Assembly (NCBI GenBank): GCA_022559845.1
Contig: CM040127.1
Span: forward strand, 28,606,708 to 28,670,707
From: Amorphophallus konjac
Lineage: Eukaryota > Streptophyta > Magnoliopsida > Alismatales > Araceae
Reading direction: 5' to 3'
DNA: 64,000 nt
The notes beneath the pieces were generated by a model. It worked only from the letters and a program-made list of their open reading frames with translations. It did no database searches and was not told where the DNA came from. Both the position numbers and the translations under genes were made by a program. The number at the start of each line of letters is the position of its first letter. Positions within the stretch are counted from its first letter, which is position 1. Positions 1-10,817 of the stretch are shown piece after piece.

Positions 1-1526
1 TAACGGACCATTCATTATTCAGACGGAAGTCTGTATTAGTAGCATCGAGGATGACGATAAAACCGTACGGATGTCCACCGTAGATACGACAAGGTTAATA
101 TGGATGTGGGATTGGATCCTGATGGAGGTGAGTCAAGTTGATGATCTATTGGCCCGAGGTGGTCGCGGACTATGGCCATATCGGGGTTTTTGAGGACCAC
201 GTCCGATGCCACGGGGCGTCATTGCTTTTCTCTTCACGCACAGTCCGGGGAAGTGAATCGTTAGGTGTGAAGCCTAAACTCGCCAACGTGCGCCCTCGCA
301 CACGGATCGACCTGCCCGGTCAGGTCGCGGGGGTCAAGGGGGTAGCGCCCCTTGCGGGAACAAAAAATTTTAGTTATAGCAAGGACAACTTTTAATTATT
401 GGTTTCCTATCCCTTTTTATCTATTTGGTTAATTAGATTTCTTTTTTTTATGGAAGGCACGCCGGATTAAGGAAGCAAAGGGGCGCGCCGGAATAGGAGG
501 TGAAGGGGGGGGGGGGCGCCGGTTTAATGGGATCCAAAGGGGAAGAAGGGCGCGTCGGTTAAAGGGGATGCCAAGGAGAGAGAGGGGCGCGCCGGTTTAA
601 TGGGTACAAGAAGAGGGGTGCGCCGGATAAGGGAGCAAGGGGGGCGCGCCAGATTAGCCAAGAACAGGAGGGCGCATCGGATTAGGTGGGGCCAGGGCAC
701 TATTCATTCAAGATTTGGAAAGTGGATTTGAGTGTGGGGCTAAACTGGCGCGGGGGGGTAGCGCGCCCGATTAGCCCGCGCCGGATTAGCTCCAAAGAGG
801 CTTTCTTTTATTCTGTTGGCTCTGTTTCTTCTTTCTTTCAACTGCAAGTTAATTTGTTGATTGGTTTGTTCACCGAATTGGTGGATTAAGTTGATTGAAA
901 GTGTTTGATTATTTGTTAAGGTGAATTGGCATGAAAGTTTGGATGTTTTATTAGAAGTGTTTGTGCAGGAACTCAGAGGTTCAGGTTGATTCAGCGGTTT
1001 CAGACATACGCTGTGCTTACTCCCAGAGAGCTTAGCTCGTTCGTCTGTTCTTATGTGTTCTTCGTCTTGCAAAATTTGGGCAGCATCTCCCGCGGACCGA
1101 AGCTTGCCAGAGAAAAAAAGGAGGGACACCAAACGGATTGCTCCGGGGTGAACCTCAAAACTCGGAGTGAGGCCTCCGTTAACCCGTAAGCGCTTGTGGA
1201 GGCTCGAGGACTAGCCTTCAAGAGCTCCAGCAGCTCACGGGTGATGATTTCGTGAAGCGGGACAAATGTATGCCACGAGGCCATGAATGTTCATCCCCGG
1301 ACGGACTCCTTCGAAGGCCATGCTTGGAGAAGCAAGCTTCGAAGGGCCCTGTATGAGGAGAAGGCAGAGAGAGAAATAGAAGGAAGCTGTAGAACACCAT
1401 ATGCTGCGAAAGGGGCTTTTCTTTTTATTCATCCGCAAAAGGAGGGGAGACGAGATACAGAGGGGAATTTACCCCAAAGCAAGGAAAAATACATCGAAGA
1501 AAGAAAGAAGAAAGAGATACATCGGT
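1..1526 (-). mobile_element. Fragment of a very long Tat-type LTR
   Basis: The first 330 bp match, piece by piece, the terminal block of the LTR copies at 5922-6648 and 29612-30250: the word CAGACGGAAGTC near position 20 and the stretch CGCACACGGATCGACCTG near 297. Further in come a GC-rich word array (470-800), a T-rich stretch (805-870), and GCAGCATCTCCC near 1081, in the same order as in the copy at 29612-33428. Minus polarity is inferred from related copies (TATA boxes, and an attached gag at 6649-8967). The segment is cut by the window edge at one side and by an LTR-like TGTAGCACCCC start at 1527 on the other. No reading frame is recognisable as a protein. Confidence 0.6.
470..800. repeat. 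Array of GGCGCGCCGG-ATTA words
   Basis: About ten copies of a short word, GGCGCGCCGG followed by ATTA or TTTAATGGG, are spaced irregularly at roughly 25-60 bp and separated by purine-rich filler. Variants include GGCGCGTCGG, GTGCGCCGG and GGCGCATCGG. The array lies inside the long LTR fragment, in the position where other copies of the family carry different GC-rich words. Confidence 0.65.
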
Positions 1527-3210
1527 TGTAGCACCCCAAAAATTTAATGTAGAGAATAAAACTTCCTTACATAAATAAAATCCCTAAATAAGTAGGCCCA
1601 AAGGGAAATGCTTAAAGCCATGGTTTACATTTTACAAAACAAATAAAAATACAAGAAAAAGCTAAAGGAAATACTTAAATCCATGATCCTTTAAACTCCA
1701 TACAGTTTTGAGGGGCCTTTACCATTAGCTCAAAAAAAAAAGTCTTTAATGGGCTTTACCTACATAAGAATTAATGGGCCTTGTGGGCTTTAAGTACACA
1801 TATATGTAATGGGTTTAAAGACATATGAATATACATATATATAAATACTTAACCATACCCTTGAAACATAACATGCTTGGGCCATCTGGAGTTTAGGGAA
1901 ATGAGGAGTTAAATTAGTAAATGGGCTTCGATAATCTAAGAATGGGTCTTAAGGGATGGTACGTATTCATATAGCTATATTTATTAGACTAGAGAAGCAT
2001 GGGCTTAAAGCCTTAAAAACTGCTAATGGGCTCTCACCCGTATTCATAAAGAAACTCATATACATAATAAAACCTTAAAACAACTAAATGGGCTTCAGAT
2101 CTAAATATCTACTAAATATATATGTATATATATCAAATACTAGCTCTCAAGGGCTTTCCACAAACCAAAAACCTTAACCTTCTCACGTTAGACCTTGTTA
2201 AAGGAGGCGGCTGTTATTATGGCAGGGATTCACAGGAGGAAATTTAAAACCTATACGACTATTTACGTGGGAGTTTGTTTCCCTGTAGGAATCTAAACCC
2301 CCGTGAGATTTTTCCCTCTATAAAAAAAAAAGACCTTAACTCATCGGCAAGCCAAAACCCTCTTGCTGTAATTGTGGGCCTCGTCGACGACCCATCTTCT
2401 TTGCCTTCCTCCTCTGCTACCTTCTACGTGCTGTTGTTGCAGAAACGGAAGGGGTGCAATCATCGTACAAGAAGGAGAGATCCCCGTTTCTCCCTTTCAT
2501 ATTCCTGCTACTGTTGCTACAAGAACCGTGAAGAGACCTCAGCTTCTTCTTCATCGAAGGTTGTTTCTGCCCGTGGCCGGAACAAGGAGAAGCTGCTGCT
2601 TCTTTCCTACTGCCCCCCTTCTATCGTGGACGTTGTTGCTGCAACTCTTTTTCTTAAATTCTCTTTCGATCGTTGTCCTTCGTCAATTAACAAGTAGGTG
2701 TTCTCTCTGATGGCTAAACTCAATTAACAAAGATGATACATGCTCTTATGATCATAAACAGCATGCTCATGTTCGAGTTCATAGTCTATAGTTTCTCGTA
2801 GGTGTTCTCTCTGATGGCTAAACTCAATTAACAAAGATGATACATGCTCTTATGATCATAAACAGCATGCTCATGTTCGAGTTCATAGTCTATAGTTTCT
2901 CGTAGGTGTTCTCTCTGACTGCCAAACTTAATTAATAAAGATAATATAGGCTTTTACGATCATAAACAGCATGTTTATATCTCGTGTTTGAGTTCATAAT
3001 CTCTAGTTTTCCATAGGTGATCTCTCTCTCAAGTCTAAACCCGCTAATATTGCATGTAGTTAACATGATTTATATGTAAGAATAATTTTCATGTGTGAAC
3101 TTTGCAACGTTTTCATACCTTTATATGGTATAATAACCGGTAACATTAACTAGTTAAATAATTTAATATATTTTATCAAGATACTAGAAGGAAATCACAG
3201 TATTTACTAT
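1527..3210 (+). other. LTR-like segment without genes
   Basis: The segment opens with TGTAGCACCCC, a common start of plant Ty3 LTRs, immediately after the older LTR fragment. It contains AT-rich DNA, a CT-rich stretch (2340-2690) resembling an LTR transcript leader, and a 104-bp tandem repeat. I found no matching LTR end with a target-site duplication, no primer-binding site and no recognisable protein, so the right boundary is arbitrary. Predicted frames at 2275-2710 have no recognisable domain. Confidence 0.35.
2694..3012 (+). repeat. 104-bp tandem repeat, three copies
   Basis: Copies start at GTAGGTGTTCTCTCTGA, at 2694, 2798 and 2902. By eye the first two 104-bp copies are identical. The third (111 bp) is diverged and has a short insertion. 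A fourth start (ATAGGTGATCTCTCT) at 3013 fades out. Identity of copies 1 and 2 points to recent duplication or conversion. Confidence 0.9.
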
Positions 3211-4810
3211 AGTGTGATAGTTATGGATTTTTACTTTATCGATCTGTTCGTACAGGTCGGAGTGTCCTTTGGACATGAAAATTTATGGGCGTGTTATTGT
3301 GGTGGAGATCAAGGTAGTGAGAGTGGTTGCACCATTTTTTGTGCCTCGTATCTCAAGATCTCCCGTCTCTCAATGAAAAATTATTTTGAACGTCTGGTTA
3401 GGTATAATTTTTCGAGTCCGTCATTTCGATATATGGAACGCGTGATTCTGACATGTGTACGTCGAGAAATGGAGGGTTGAAGAATGACAAATTTTTGAAA
3501 TGACGACATGTTAAATGTCCTCAAATTTGTTTTGACGCCATCGTGTAAAGGCGTCAAAATGTTTATTATATATATATATATATATATATCTTCTAATTAT
3601 ATCTTTGAAAATTCATATCTACTAAACTATACAACAGAAAATTATATATTTGGAATCCTTGAATTTTTCTCATAATTATCATATATTCTATTTCTTTAAA
3701 TTATTTTAAATAAATTAATGTGTCTTTGAATGTATATTTTTGAAATTATTCAATTAAATAGATATTGACATGAATTCTTGTTAAATAAATTAAGTTAAAA
3801 ATCATAGAATTAATTTCCCTCCAAGTGGACGCTAATTAATAAATGACACTACTCACGGACGTCAATTAAAATAAGTTTATTTAATTGTAGTTAATTATAG
3901 AATTAGATTGACGTGAATTCTATAATTAACGCATTCATGCTCTCACCGTTTTCTTCCGGTTTTGACCCATACCTCGGGTCTTTCGGCACTCTCATCTCAC
4001 GTCCATAGATGGAGTCCTTATTTCTTTATTGGTTCACGTTATACACCTCAACTCTCGGTGACATACGAGCCCTCCGTTGGACATTCCGTTCCTTCGGACT
4101 AGCAAGTTAGTTATTGAGACCTCTGTAAGTCTCCGCTAGCCTTGGATTCCCTCAAGGCAGCCGAGCTGGTTGTACCCTAAAAACCCTGGGATCCGATCCG
4201 TGTCACTTTGGTTTTTCGTTAGTCTTGACACTCTACTCCTTTGGAATCTTCTTGTCATCAATTCGAGAACATAACCCTTTGACTCTGTATTTGGCCAAAT
4301 CTGATTCTGAAACATAAAGGGCTGTGGGTCCGCGACTTTTCAGTGCCAGGTAGGACGGAAGTCCAATTCTGTAAACCATGAGAATTCTGGGTGTGGCATT
4401 GCACCAAAGTCTGTACATCTGTTATATTCTGTTATATCTATCATTCTGCAAATTCTTTTAATTCTAGAAATTCTGTTATTCTGATATTTTGTTGTTCGGT
4501 TATTCTGATAATTTAGATATTCTGCTAGATTGTTTAATTCTGCTTATATTTATTGAAACTCTGTTATATTCTGGCCAATTCTGAAGTTATGTTCATCAGA
4601 GTAACTGTCCTTGTTATATTCTGATAGCTTGTCCTTGACTCTGCATGGGAATTCATCCATATTTCTCTTGAGCTCGTAACTGCCTTTGACTTTAATATTT
4701 ATGTTTCCTATTAGATTGATCGTCAAGATTTTCTAGTTCCATGCCTTGCATCTTCATGAACATGTTAATTGGCTAATCACTTATATTCTGCTTGATGAGA
4801 GATGTAATTC
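3211..4810. other. AT-rich stretch without a recognised gene
   Basis: No protein or RNA gene was recognised. The stretch holds a hairpin (3530-3559), a (TA)n microsatellite (about 3566-3589), and a low-complexity zone rich in ATTCTG and TTATATTCTG (about 4410-4640). Short open frames at 3214-3480 and 4233-4418 have no recognisable domain. Confidence 0.6.
3530..3559. repeat. Hairpin with 10-bp arms
   Basis: TTTTGACGCC and GGCGTCAAAA form perfect 10-bp arms around a 10-nt loop, immediately before the TA microsatellite. Such motifs occur in subterminal regions of plant CACTA elements, but no CACTA ends or transposase are visible, so the origin is unknown. Confidence 0.7.
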
Positions 4811-5916
4811 CTACTGAGCCAGTTCCATTGTGTATTTGGTTTGGTTGATGAAGCACCCATCTTCTAGCTGTTGTACCTGCAATCCAAGAAAATATTTTAG
4901 TTCACCAACCAAGCTCATTTCAAATTCAGCAGACATCATGGTAGAGAATTTATCACATAGTTCATGCTTAGTTGATCCAAATACAATGTCATCTACATAT
5001 ACCTGAACTATGATGAGATCTTTATTCATGCCCTTGGTAAATAAGGTCTGATCAACTTTACCTCTTTTGTAGCCCTTGCTGATCAGAAATTCAGACAATC
5101 TTTCATACCAAGCTCTTGGAGCCTGCTTTAGACCATACAAGGCTTTGTTTAACCTGAAAACTTGGTTAGGTTAAGGAGAATATTGAAATCCAGGAGGTTA
5201 TTCAACAAACACTTCTTCTTTAATAACTCCATTTAAAAAGGCACTTTTAACATCCATTTGTTGGAGTTTTATGTTCTTTGAGCATGCAAAGGCAAGCAAC
5301 AATCTTATAGCTTCCATCCTAGCAACAGGTGCATAGGATTCATCAAAGTCTACACCGAATTCTTGACAGTAGCCTTTGGCTACTAGTCTGGCCTTATTCC
5401 TCGAGATAATTCCATCTTCGTTCATCTTATTTTTGAACACCCACTTGGTTCCTATGACATTAATACCATCTGGTCTTGGGACAAGCTCCCAGACATTATT
5501 CCTTTCAAACTGACCTAATTCCTCACTCATAGCATTGACCCAAGCTTGATCAGCTAAGGCCTCTTCTACTGTTTTGGGTTCAATTTGTGAGACTAATGCA
5601 ATTAAGTCATCATTATTCACATTTCTAAAATGAGACCTAGTCCGAAGAGGATCATCAGGATTGCCTATGACTTTATCTAAATGATGGTCTTTAAGAAATC
5701 TAATATTTGTTAAAGACTCACCTGTTTCTCTTGGACCTTCCTGATTGGGGGAATTTGTTTCCCCACTTGGCTGAGTGTTCTCTTCTTCCTGTTGGTCTTC
5801 TAGAAACTCTCCACCATGATTAGAATCCCTGTCAAGATTTTCAACATTAGAAACATCTTTCTTTTCACTAAAAAGAATGTGTGGAGATTCTTCCACTTTC
5901 TGATCTGATACGTTAA
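4811..5916 (-). pseudogene. Ty1/Copia pol relic (reverse transcriptase)
   Basis: Read on the minus strand, this is the linker after integrase plus most of a Copia reverse transcriptase (RVT_2). Landmarks in order are [80 protein letters not shown] and the catalytic YVDDIVFGS. The whole region stays in one frame and is broken by in-frame stops, one at 5198-5200 (TAA where Gln is expected) and another near 5173. It stops abruptly at 4811, before the RNase H region. At the other side it is cut at 5921 by the end of a Tat-type LTR. Integrase, gag and both LTRs are absent, so this is a dead fragment. Confidence 0.92.
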
Positions 5917-5921
5917 ATACC

Positions 5922-6648
5922 TGTGGAACGCGGATTTTATCTTATTTATTTTATCTTATTTATTTATTGATTTATTGGCGTGCCAGTCACATGTGTGACG
6001 ATTTCATTGTGTGCTCGATCTGACTTGGTCAGTCGATTGTGAGTGATCGCGCCTGGACCAGAAGTCCGTCATACCATAAAGGTTATGACGTTAATTAAGC
6101 CCTTCCTAAGAAGGACAACCCTTGATTAAACGCCAAAAATAGGAGGCCTCGAGAGGCAAACATATATTCATGTGCGCAAATGGAACTTCATACCGGAGCC
6201 AGGGAGGCGGGCAAGATAATAACATCAACCATAGATACAGATGATATCGTTAAGTTAGCGGTTCAAAGACCGGGCTTAGGGGGGAAGGGAAAATTTCAGT
6301 CACAGGCAGACTGGGCCGTGGCCATGATGGGGGTTCAAAGCATCGATCGATATTTCGACAGCATTTCCCCTTTATCTGGATTATGCCCAGGGGGAAATAG
6401 ACTATCACCCACGGAGTGCCAGGATGAAAGCCGAAAGAGAGAAGTGCTGAACTTCCCGAACCGCATATCTGCCATGGGGCAATGTTTGATATTCCCTGTA
6501 GAAGCCGGCGGAACTCATGTAGTGGCTGAGCCCTCCCGAGCTAAAGGGGTTATTCATGAACCCGATGCGGGACGACGGAAAGTAAGTGAACGCTCAATGT
6601 TGCGCCCTCGCACGCGGATCGACCTGCGCGGTCAGGTCGCGGGGATCG
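5922..6648 (-). mobile_element. Terminal part of a Tat-type LTR
   Basis: On the plus strand the segment starts TGTGGAACGCGG and then follows the terminal block seen at 29612-30250 and, inverted, at 28170-28817: TGCCAGTCACA, a CTCGATCTGACT stretch, CATAAAGGT and CCCTTGATTAA. Near 6601-6640 it matches the window-start copy around 290-330. Read on the minus strand it is the 3' end of an LTR, directly downstream of a Tat gag relic of the same polarity. Its outer end abuts the Copia relic, so it marks an insertion into that older element. The other insertion boundary is not in view. Confidence 0.6.
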
Positions 6649-8967
6649 ACTCATGGTTACCAGGCTCATTTGTAATGGCTTGTAGCTGTGGGCTAACTCC
6701 TTCATGTGCCCACAATGGGGTTTGTCTCTTCTTGCTGTCCATTGGCCTTTTAATGATTGTTGGTAGAGTGGGATGGGCCATAACTCCGCAAACCTGGGCT
6801 TTTGGAGGTAAGCGAGGTACCAGTCTTATTTTCCTTCCCGTTGACACGGCTTGCCAATTTCTTTGTTCTTTTTCATGCTTAGGAATATTGTCTTCATAGG
6901 TGTGCCGGCTACAAGCCTCTGGCATTTCTTCAAGCAATTATTGACATATAGATATCATATTGACTGACGCCCTTGGCACAGACATTTCATGCGGGTGTGG
7001 AGAATCAACTTTGTATTCCCCTATTTGTAGCTTACCCCTTTTTATTAAGCCTTGGACGATGTCCTTGAATATTTGACAGTCTTCAATAGGATGTCCGTGG
7101 ATCTGGTGGTAAGGGCAGAAATTCGGATGATCTCTTCTCCTGGCATCATCAGGCCTCTTTGGCTTTGGTAGGATGACCTTGTCATGTTTGACAGCCCACT
7201 CGAACAATGTTAGAGTCTTGTCTCTTGGGAAGGCACATGACTTCTTTTCTTTATTCCGGTGTGGAGGCATTTCTTGACATTCAGCAGGCCCATTGAGAGG
7301 AGAATGGTGTACCCATTTCTACCTTTTTGCCGCGACGCTAATAGCGTGTACAGCTTTCAACAACGGCCTCTTATTAATTTATTTAGCCTGATGGTTTGAG
7401 CTGATAGAATCTAATGGATATCTTGCACAGAAGTCTTCAATCTCTGTTGCAATATTAATCAATCGGTCAAAAGACCAGACTTCCGTTCCAATTAACTTTT
7501 CCAGGACTTCTTTCTTCAGATTTTGTTTACACATCTGTACTGCATCTTCTATATGTGGAGAGTGCCGGCATCTCATACTAAGATCCCTCCATCTTTTGAT
7601 ATAGTCTGCAGCAGCTTCATTATCTTCTTGCTTGGTTGCCAACAGCTCAGCCATGGTCACCCTTGCCTGTGTGACATGGAATCTTTCTATGAATTTTCAC
7701 TGCATATCCGGCCAGTTGTTGACAGATCCAACCGGCAAGCTATCATACCATTCAAAAGCATGTCCCGTTAGAGAACACCCAAAGAACTTCAATAGGTATG
7801 ACTCATCTGTCGCCAAGTCACCCAGGACTGTTACATAGTGTGCAATGTGTTCCTTCGGGGAGCCCTGCCCATTGAATTTGTCAAACTTAGGAATTTTATT
7901 GATGCTAGGCGGCAATCTCTTAGTAACATGGTAGGCCGGATATGGCACTTTATACATGTCGAAGGGGGCGTAATTAGCACTACCCCTTTTTGCTAGCCTC
8001 ACTTCAACCATCTTTTCCACCATTGATTTATTCACCACGACTGACAGTGCTGATTCAGGACAGAGGTGGGTGGGCTGCATTTCTTGTGTGACTGGAGTTG
8101 CAACATGAGACGGCGGAGGTTTTGACAAGGGAACCTGCCGTTGCATTTGAAGAAGCTTCAGTTGTGCTGGCTGGAGCGACTGGAAATGATCCTGGGGAAC
8201 AACCCAACTCTAACCGTCAGTTTGCAGAACAGTCTGTGAAAGAGCAGTTGAGGGGTTAAACCCTCCCAGTGATAGGTCAGTTTGTGCCCCCGGTTGCTTG
8301 GGTGCCACATCATGTTCAGTCTTCTCTTTTAGTTGCTTCTTCAGCAGTTCTACCTCCCGCTGATATCTTTGCATGGCTATTAGGATGGTAGGGTCCATAG
8401 CTATTTTGCTGGTAATGGTCTCAAGTGTTTCACCAAAGCCGCATCCGGACAGGGGCACCCTTTCTTCTTCAGATGCCGTTATTTTGGTGCTGAGAGTAGT
8501 GTTGTTTTCATCAGTAGCCTGCTTGCCCTTAGCGGTCTGCAGTAACCCAGCTTCATTTTTGCTTTGTCCTGTTACATGGTCTTCTCTTTCGGTAACCTTG
8601 GCTAGTTCTTCTTGCCTAGTTAGCAGGGTGTCATGCCTGCCCATCACTCCTGTCATATTACACGCGAGAACTTGCATTCTTCTCTCATGCTTTTTAACTC
8701 TCCTTCGCGACTGGCGAGGGAAAGTTGGCCCTTCATTTGTCAGAACTCTTTTCATTTCTTCCCTCTGTGAAAGACTTTCAAAACTTCTGAACTCAACTTG
8801 CTTTTTCTCTTTATCTATCCCAACAGGTTATATCTTATTTTTTCCTTCTCCTTCAGCCTTGACAGCATGGAGTGACCTTTGTCGGCCTATGACAGGACTT
8901 CCAAGGCCATGGAAGTATTCCCAGACCCTCTTAACCATATCCTCTCGACTGTATTCTGAAGAGATAT
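6649..8967 (-). pseudogene. Ty3 Tat-lineage gag relic
   Basis: A single minus-strand frame runs from about 8967 to 6649. It is interrupted by in-frame stops (including TAG at 8210-8212, TGA at 7697-7699, TAA at 7379-7381 and TAA at 6938-6940), with no frameshift seen. The N-terminal part is charged and coiled-coil-like. The retrotransposon gag core includes KFNGQGSPKEHIAHYVTVLG, HAFEWYDSLP, DYIKRWRDLSMRC and EDFCARYP. A zinc-knuckle variant, FCPYHQIHGHPIEDCQIFKD, follows; this C-x2-H form is characteristic of Tat/Ogre-type gags. Protease and pol are missing, and the frame passes straight into LTR sequence near 6648. The upstream edge at 8968 abuts a truncated Tekay-like LTR. The element is a deletion remnant. 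Confidence 0.85.
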
Positions 8968-10453
8968 AGGTCTTCCCCGAGCTCATTTGGCTACCAAATT
9001 TAGAGGAGTTGTTCCTGGGATGTTCCTCTACACCCACAAAAATCATGCCAGCATTCAGATCACGTTTGCTAATTTTTGATTTTCGTCCACTCTTCCATTT
9101 CGGTTCTGCCAGAGTCCTGTCCAGGTTCACCTTCGCCATGAGTTTCATGTCTTAGAGCCACTTTTTGATTTCTGTTAGTTCTCCCAATTTTACTGGGGTT
9201 CCACCCATCCACCCCTTCATCCACAATTTTTCTCAATTTTTGATTCGCCCATCTCATATTTTCTAAAAATCGTTCTCCGACCCATCTACAGTTCTGTCCA
9301 CATGTTCCCAGATCCGACCACCAGTCACCCCAAAAATCATAACAAATCGGAGCCACCTCCAAATCAAATTCTAAAAATAGTCCCAATTCCTTGGTTTGAT
9401 TCCCTACAACTTCTAAGAAGAGCTTAAGAGCTGAATCGGAGGTTTACTAGGCGGTAAACGGTAGTTCTCAGACAAATGCCCTGCAGATCTGAGATTTCGG
9501 TTACTGTACAACAGGGACTTGTAAATTCAATAAAGTTCTGATCCGACCATATTCAGTAGATCTCTCTGGGTCTAGGTTGAAGCATTTGAAGAGAGCTTTC
9601 CAACGATAGCTCATACGTCCCGATCCGACGTCGGGATTGACCGCAGCGGCCGTTCTCGCCGGAGCGCGCGCCAGAAGACAGCAACCAAAATCCGTGGGTT
9701 ATTAGTTCAAGAGTTGGGAAGCGGGGCCGATCGACCCCCGATCGGTGTTCCCTGCCGACCGCCATCCGTGGAGGCGCGCCATCAGGGGTCCCCATCACAG
9801 TGGGTCCCACCCCCGCAGATCCGGAGGACAGCGCCGTCCGTGGGCCCCGCGGGCCCGTAGAAGCTGCCGTTCGGAAAGCACGAAAACGCGGAGTCCGGCA
9901 CCGCCGGGCGACATCAAGATGCTGCCCGTCAACCCGAGTTGCGTGATTCTCGGACCACACATGTGACCTTTTACCTCCCTGCGTGGAGTGGGTCGACTTA
10001 GTGTATTGCTGTAATCATTGTTAATCGGGAGTCCGTAATTCGGCCGGTGTTGTCTTCGCCACGCCGGGTGCGTGGAGGCAAAGGTCTTAACTCCTTGGCG
10101 TTACATTGCTTAGCTAGTATATGGTCTTAGGCCACTGCCGAGAGTGTAGGTACTAGCCCGTGTGTCCATGTCACCGCTGTGAGAGTGAGAGTGACCCGTC
10201 CCGCGACTCGATCCGAGTCCGGAAGTTGAGTCGGACTACCCTTGACCTCCGCCGGTTCCTTAACCGCGCACGGTCCGCGCTTTCCCTCGCTTGGGACGAC
10301 GAGTGAGCTTCCACTTCTGTTAGCGACGTTTCGCCACTAGGAGCTTGTAGTGTCGGGCTTAGTGTCTCCCTGGTGTGTGTTGCTGGTCGTGTCTTCATCT
10401 AGAGTCCGAGGGTGGCACCATATAGTGTCGTCTCCCGTGTTCGTCCCACATCA
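8968..10453 (+). mobile_element. 5' LTR, truncated, of the Tekay-like element
   Basis: It matches the 3' LTR from position 16651 and ends at CCCACATCA just before the primer-binding site. The first part of the LTR (equivalent to 16072-16650) is missing; the break at 8968 joins directly to the Tat gag relic. Open frames inside (for example 9553-9960 minus) are mirrored in the 3' LTR at 17108-17644 and are not genes. Confidence 0.92.
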
Positions 10454-10817
10454 GTTTGGTATCAGAGCCAGTCGAGTCTAGGGTAGTCTTTGCATATGTC
10501 TTGCATGCATCATGGACTAAGTCGAGTCTAGGATCATCATTTTTTTCAAAAAAATAAAAAAAAAGTGTGTTTTAAATTACATTTGCACCCTTTATTCGGT
10601 ATCTTAAAAGGTGTTGTCCGAACGTTAGGCTACGCCTACCGGGAGGTCGCACACTTGCGGGAGTGATCTTCGGATCGATTAACTCCGCCCCGTACCGGAT
10701 ATTGGTTTAGGTCTAAGTGCATCATTTAGTGTGTGTTTGCATTAGTCGGTGTCTTCTAGGTCATGTGTCAGTTGCATGCCCACCCGTCGAGGTACCCAAT
10801 ACTCGCCACTACCACCT
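10454..10817 (+). other. Untranslated leader of the Tekay-like element
   Basis: 364 bp between the LTR and the gag start. It holds the primer-binding site and an A-rich run near 10540-10565. No coding sequence is recognised. Confidence 0.8.
10457..10468 (+). promoter_or_regulatory. Primer-binding site (initiator Met tRNA type)
   Basis: TGGTATCAGAGC lies three bases after the LTR end, the usual plant LTR-retrotransposon site complementary to the 3' end of initiator methionine tRNA. Confidence 0.95.

Noticed and set aside
6180..6899. 239-residue open frame as a gene
   Set aside because: It crosses the junction between LTR sequence and antisense Tat gag at about 6648 and has no recognisable domain.
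9553..9960. 135-residue minus frame, repeated at 17108-17644
   Set aside because: Located in the LTRs of the Tekay-like element, with no domain; repetition is due to the LTR pair.
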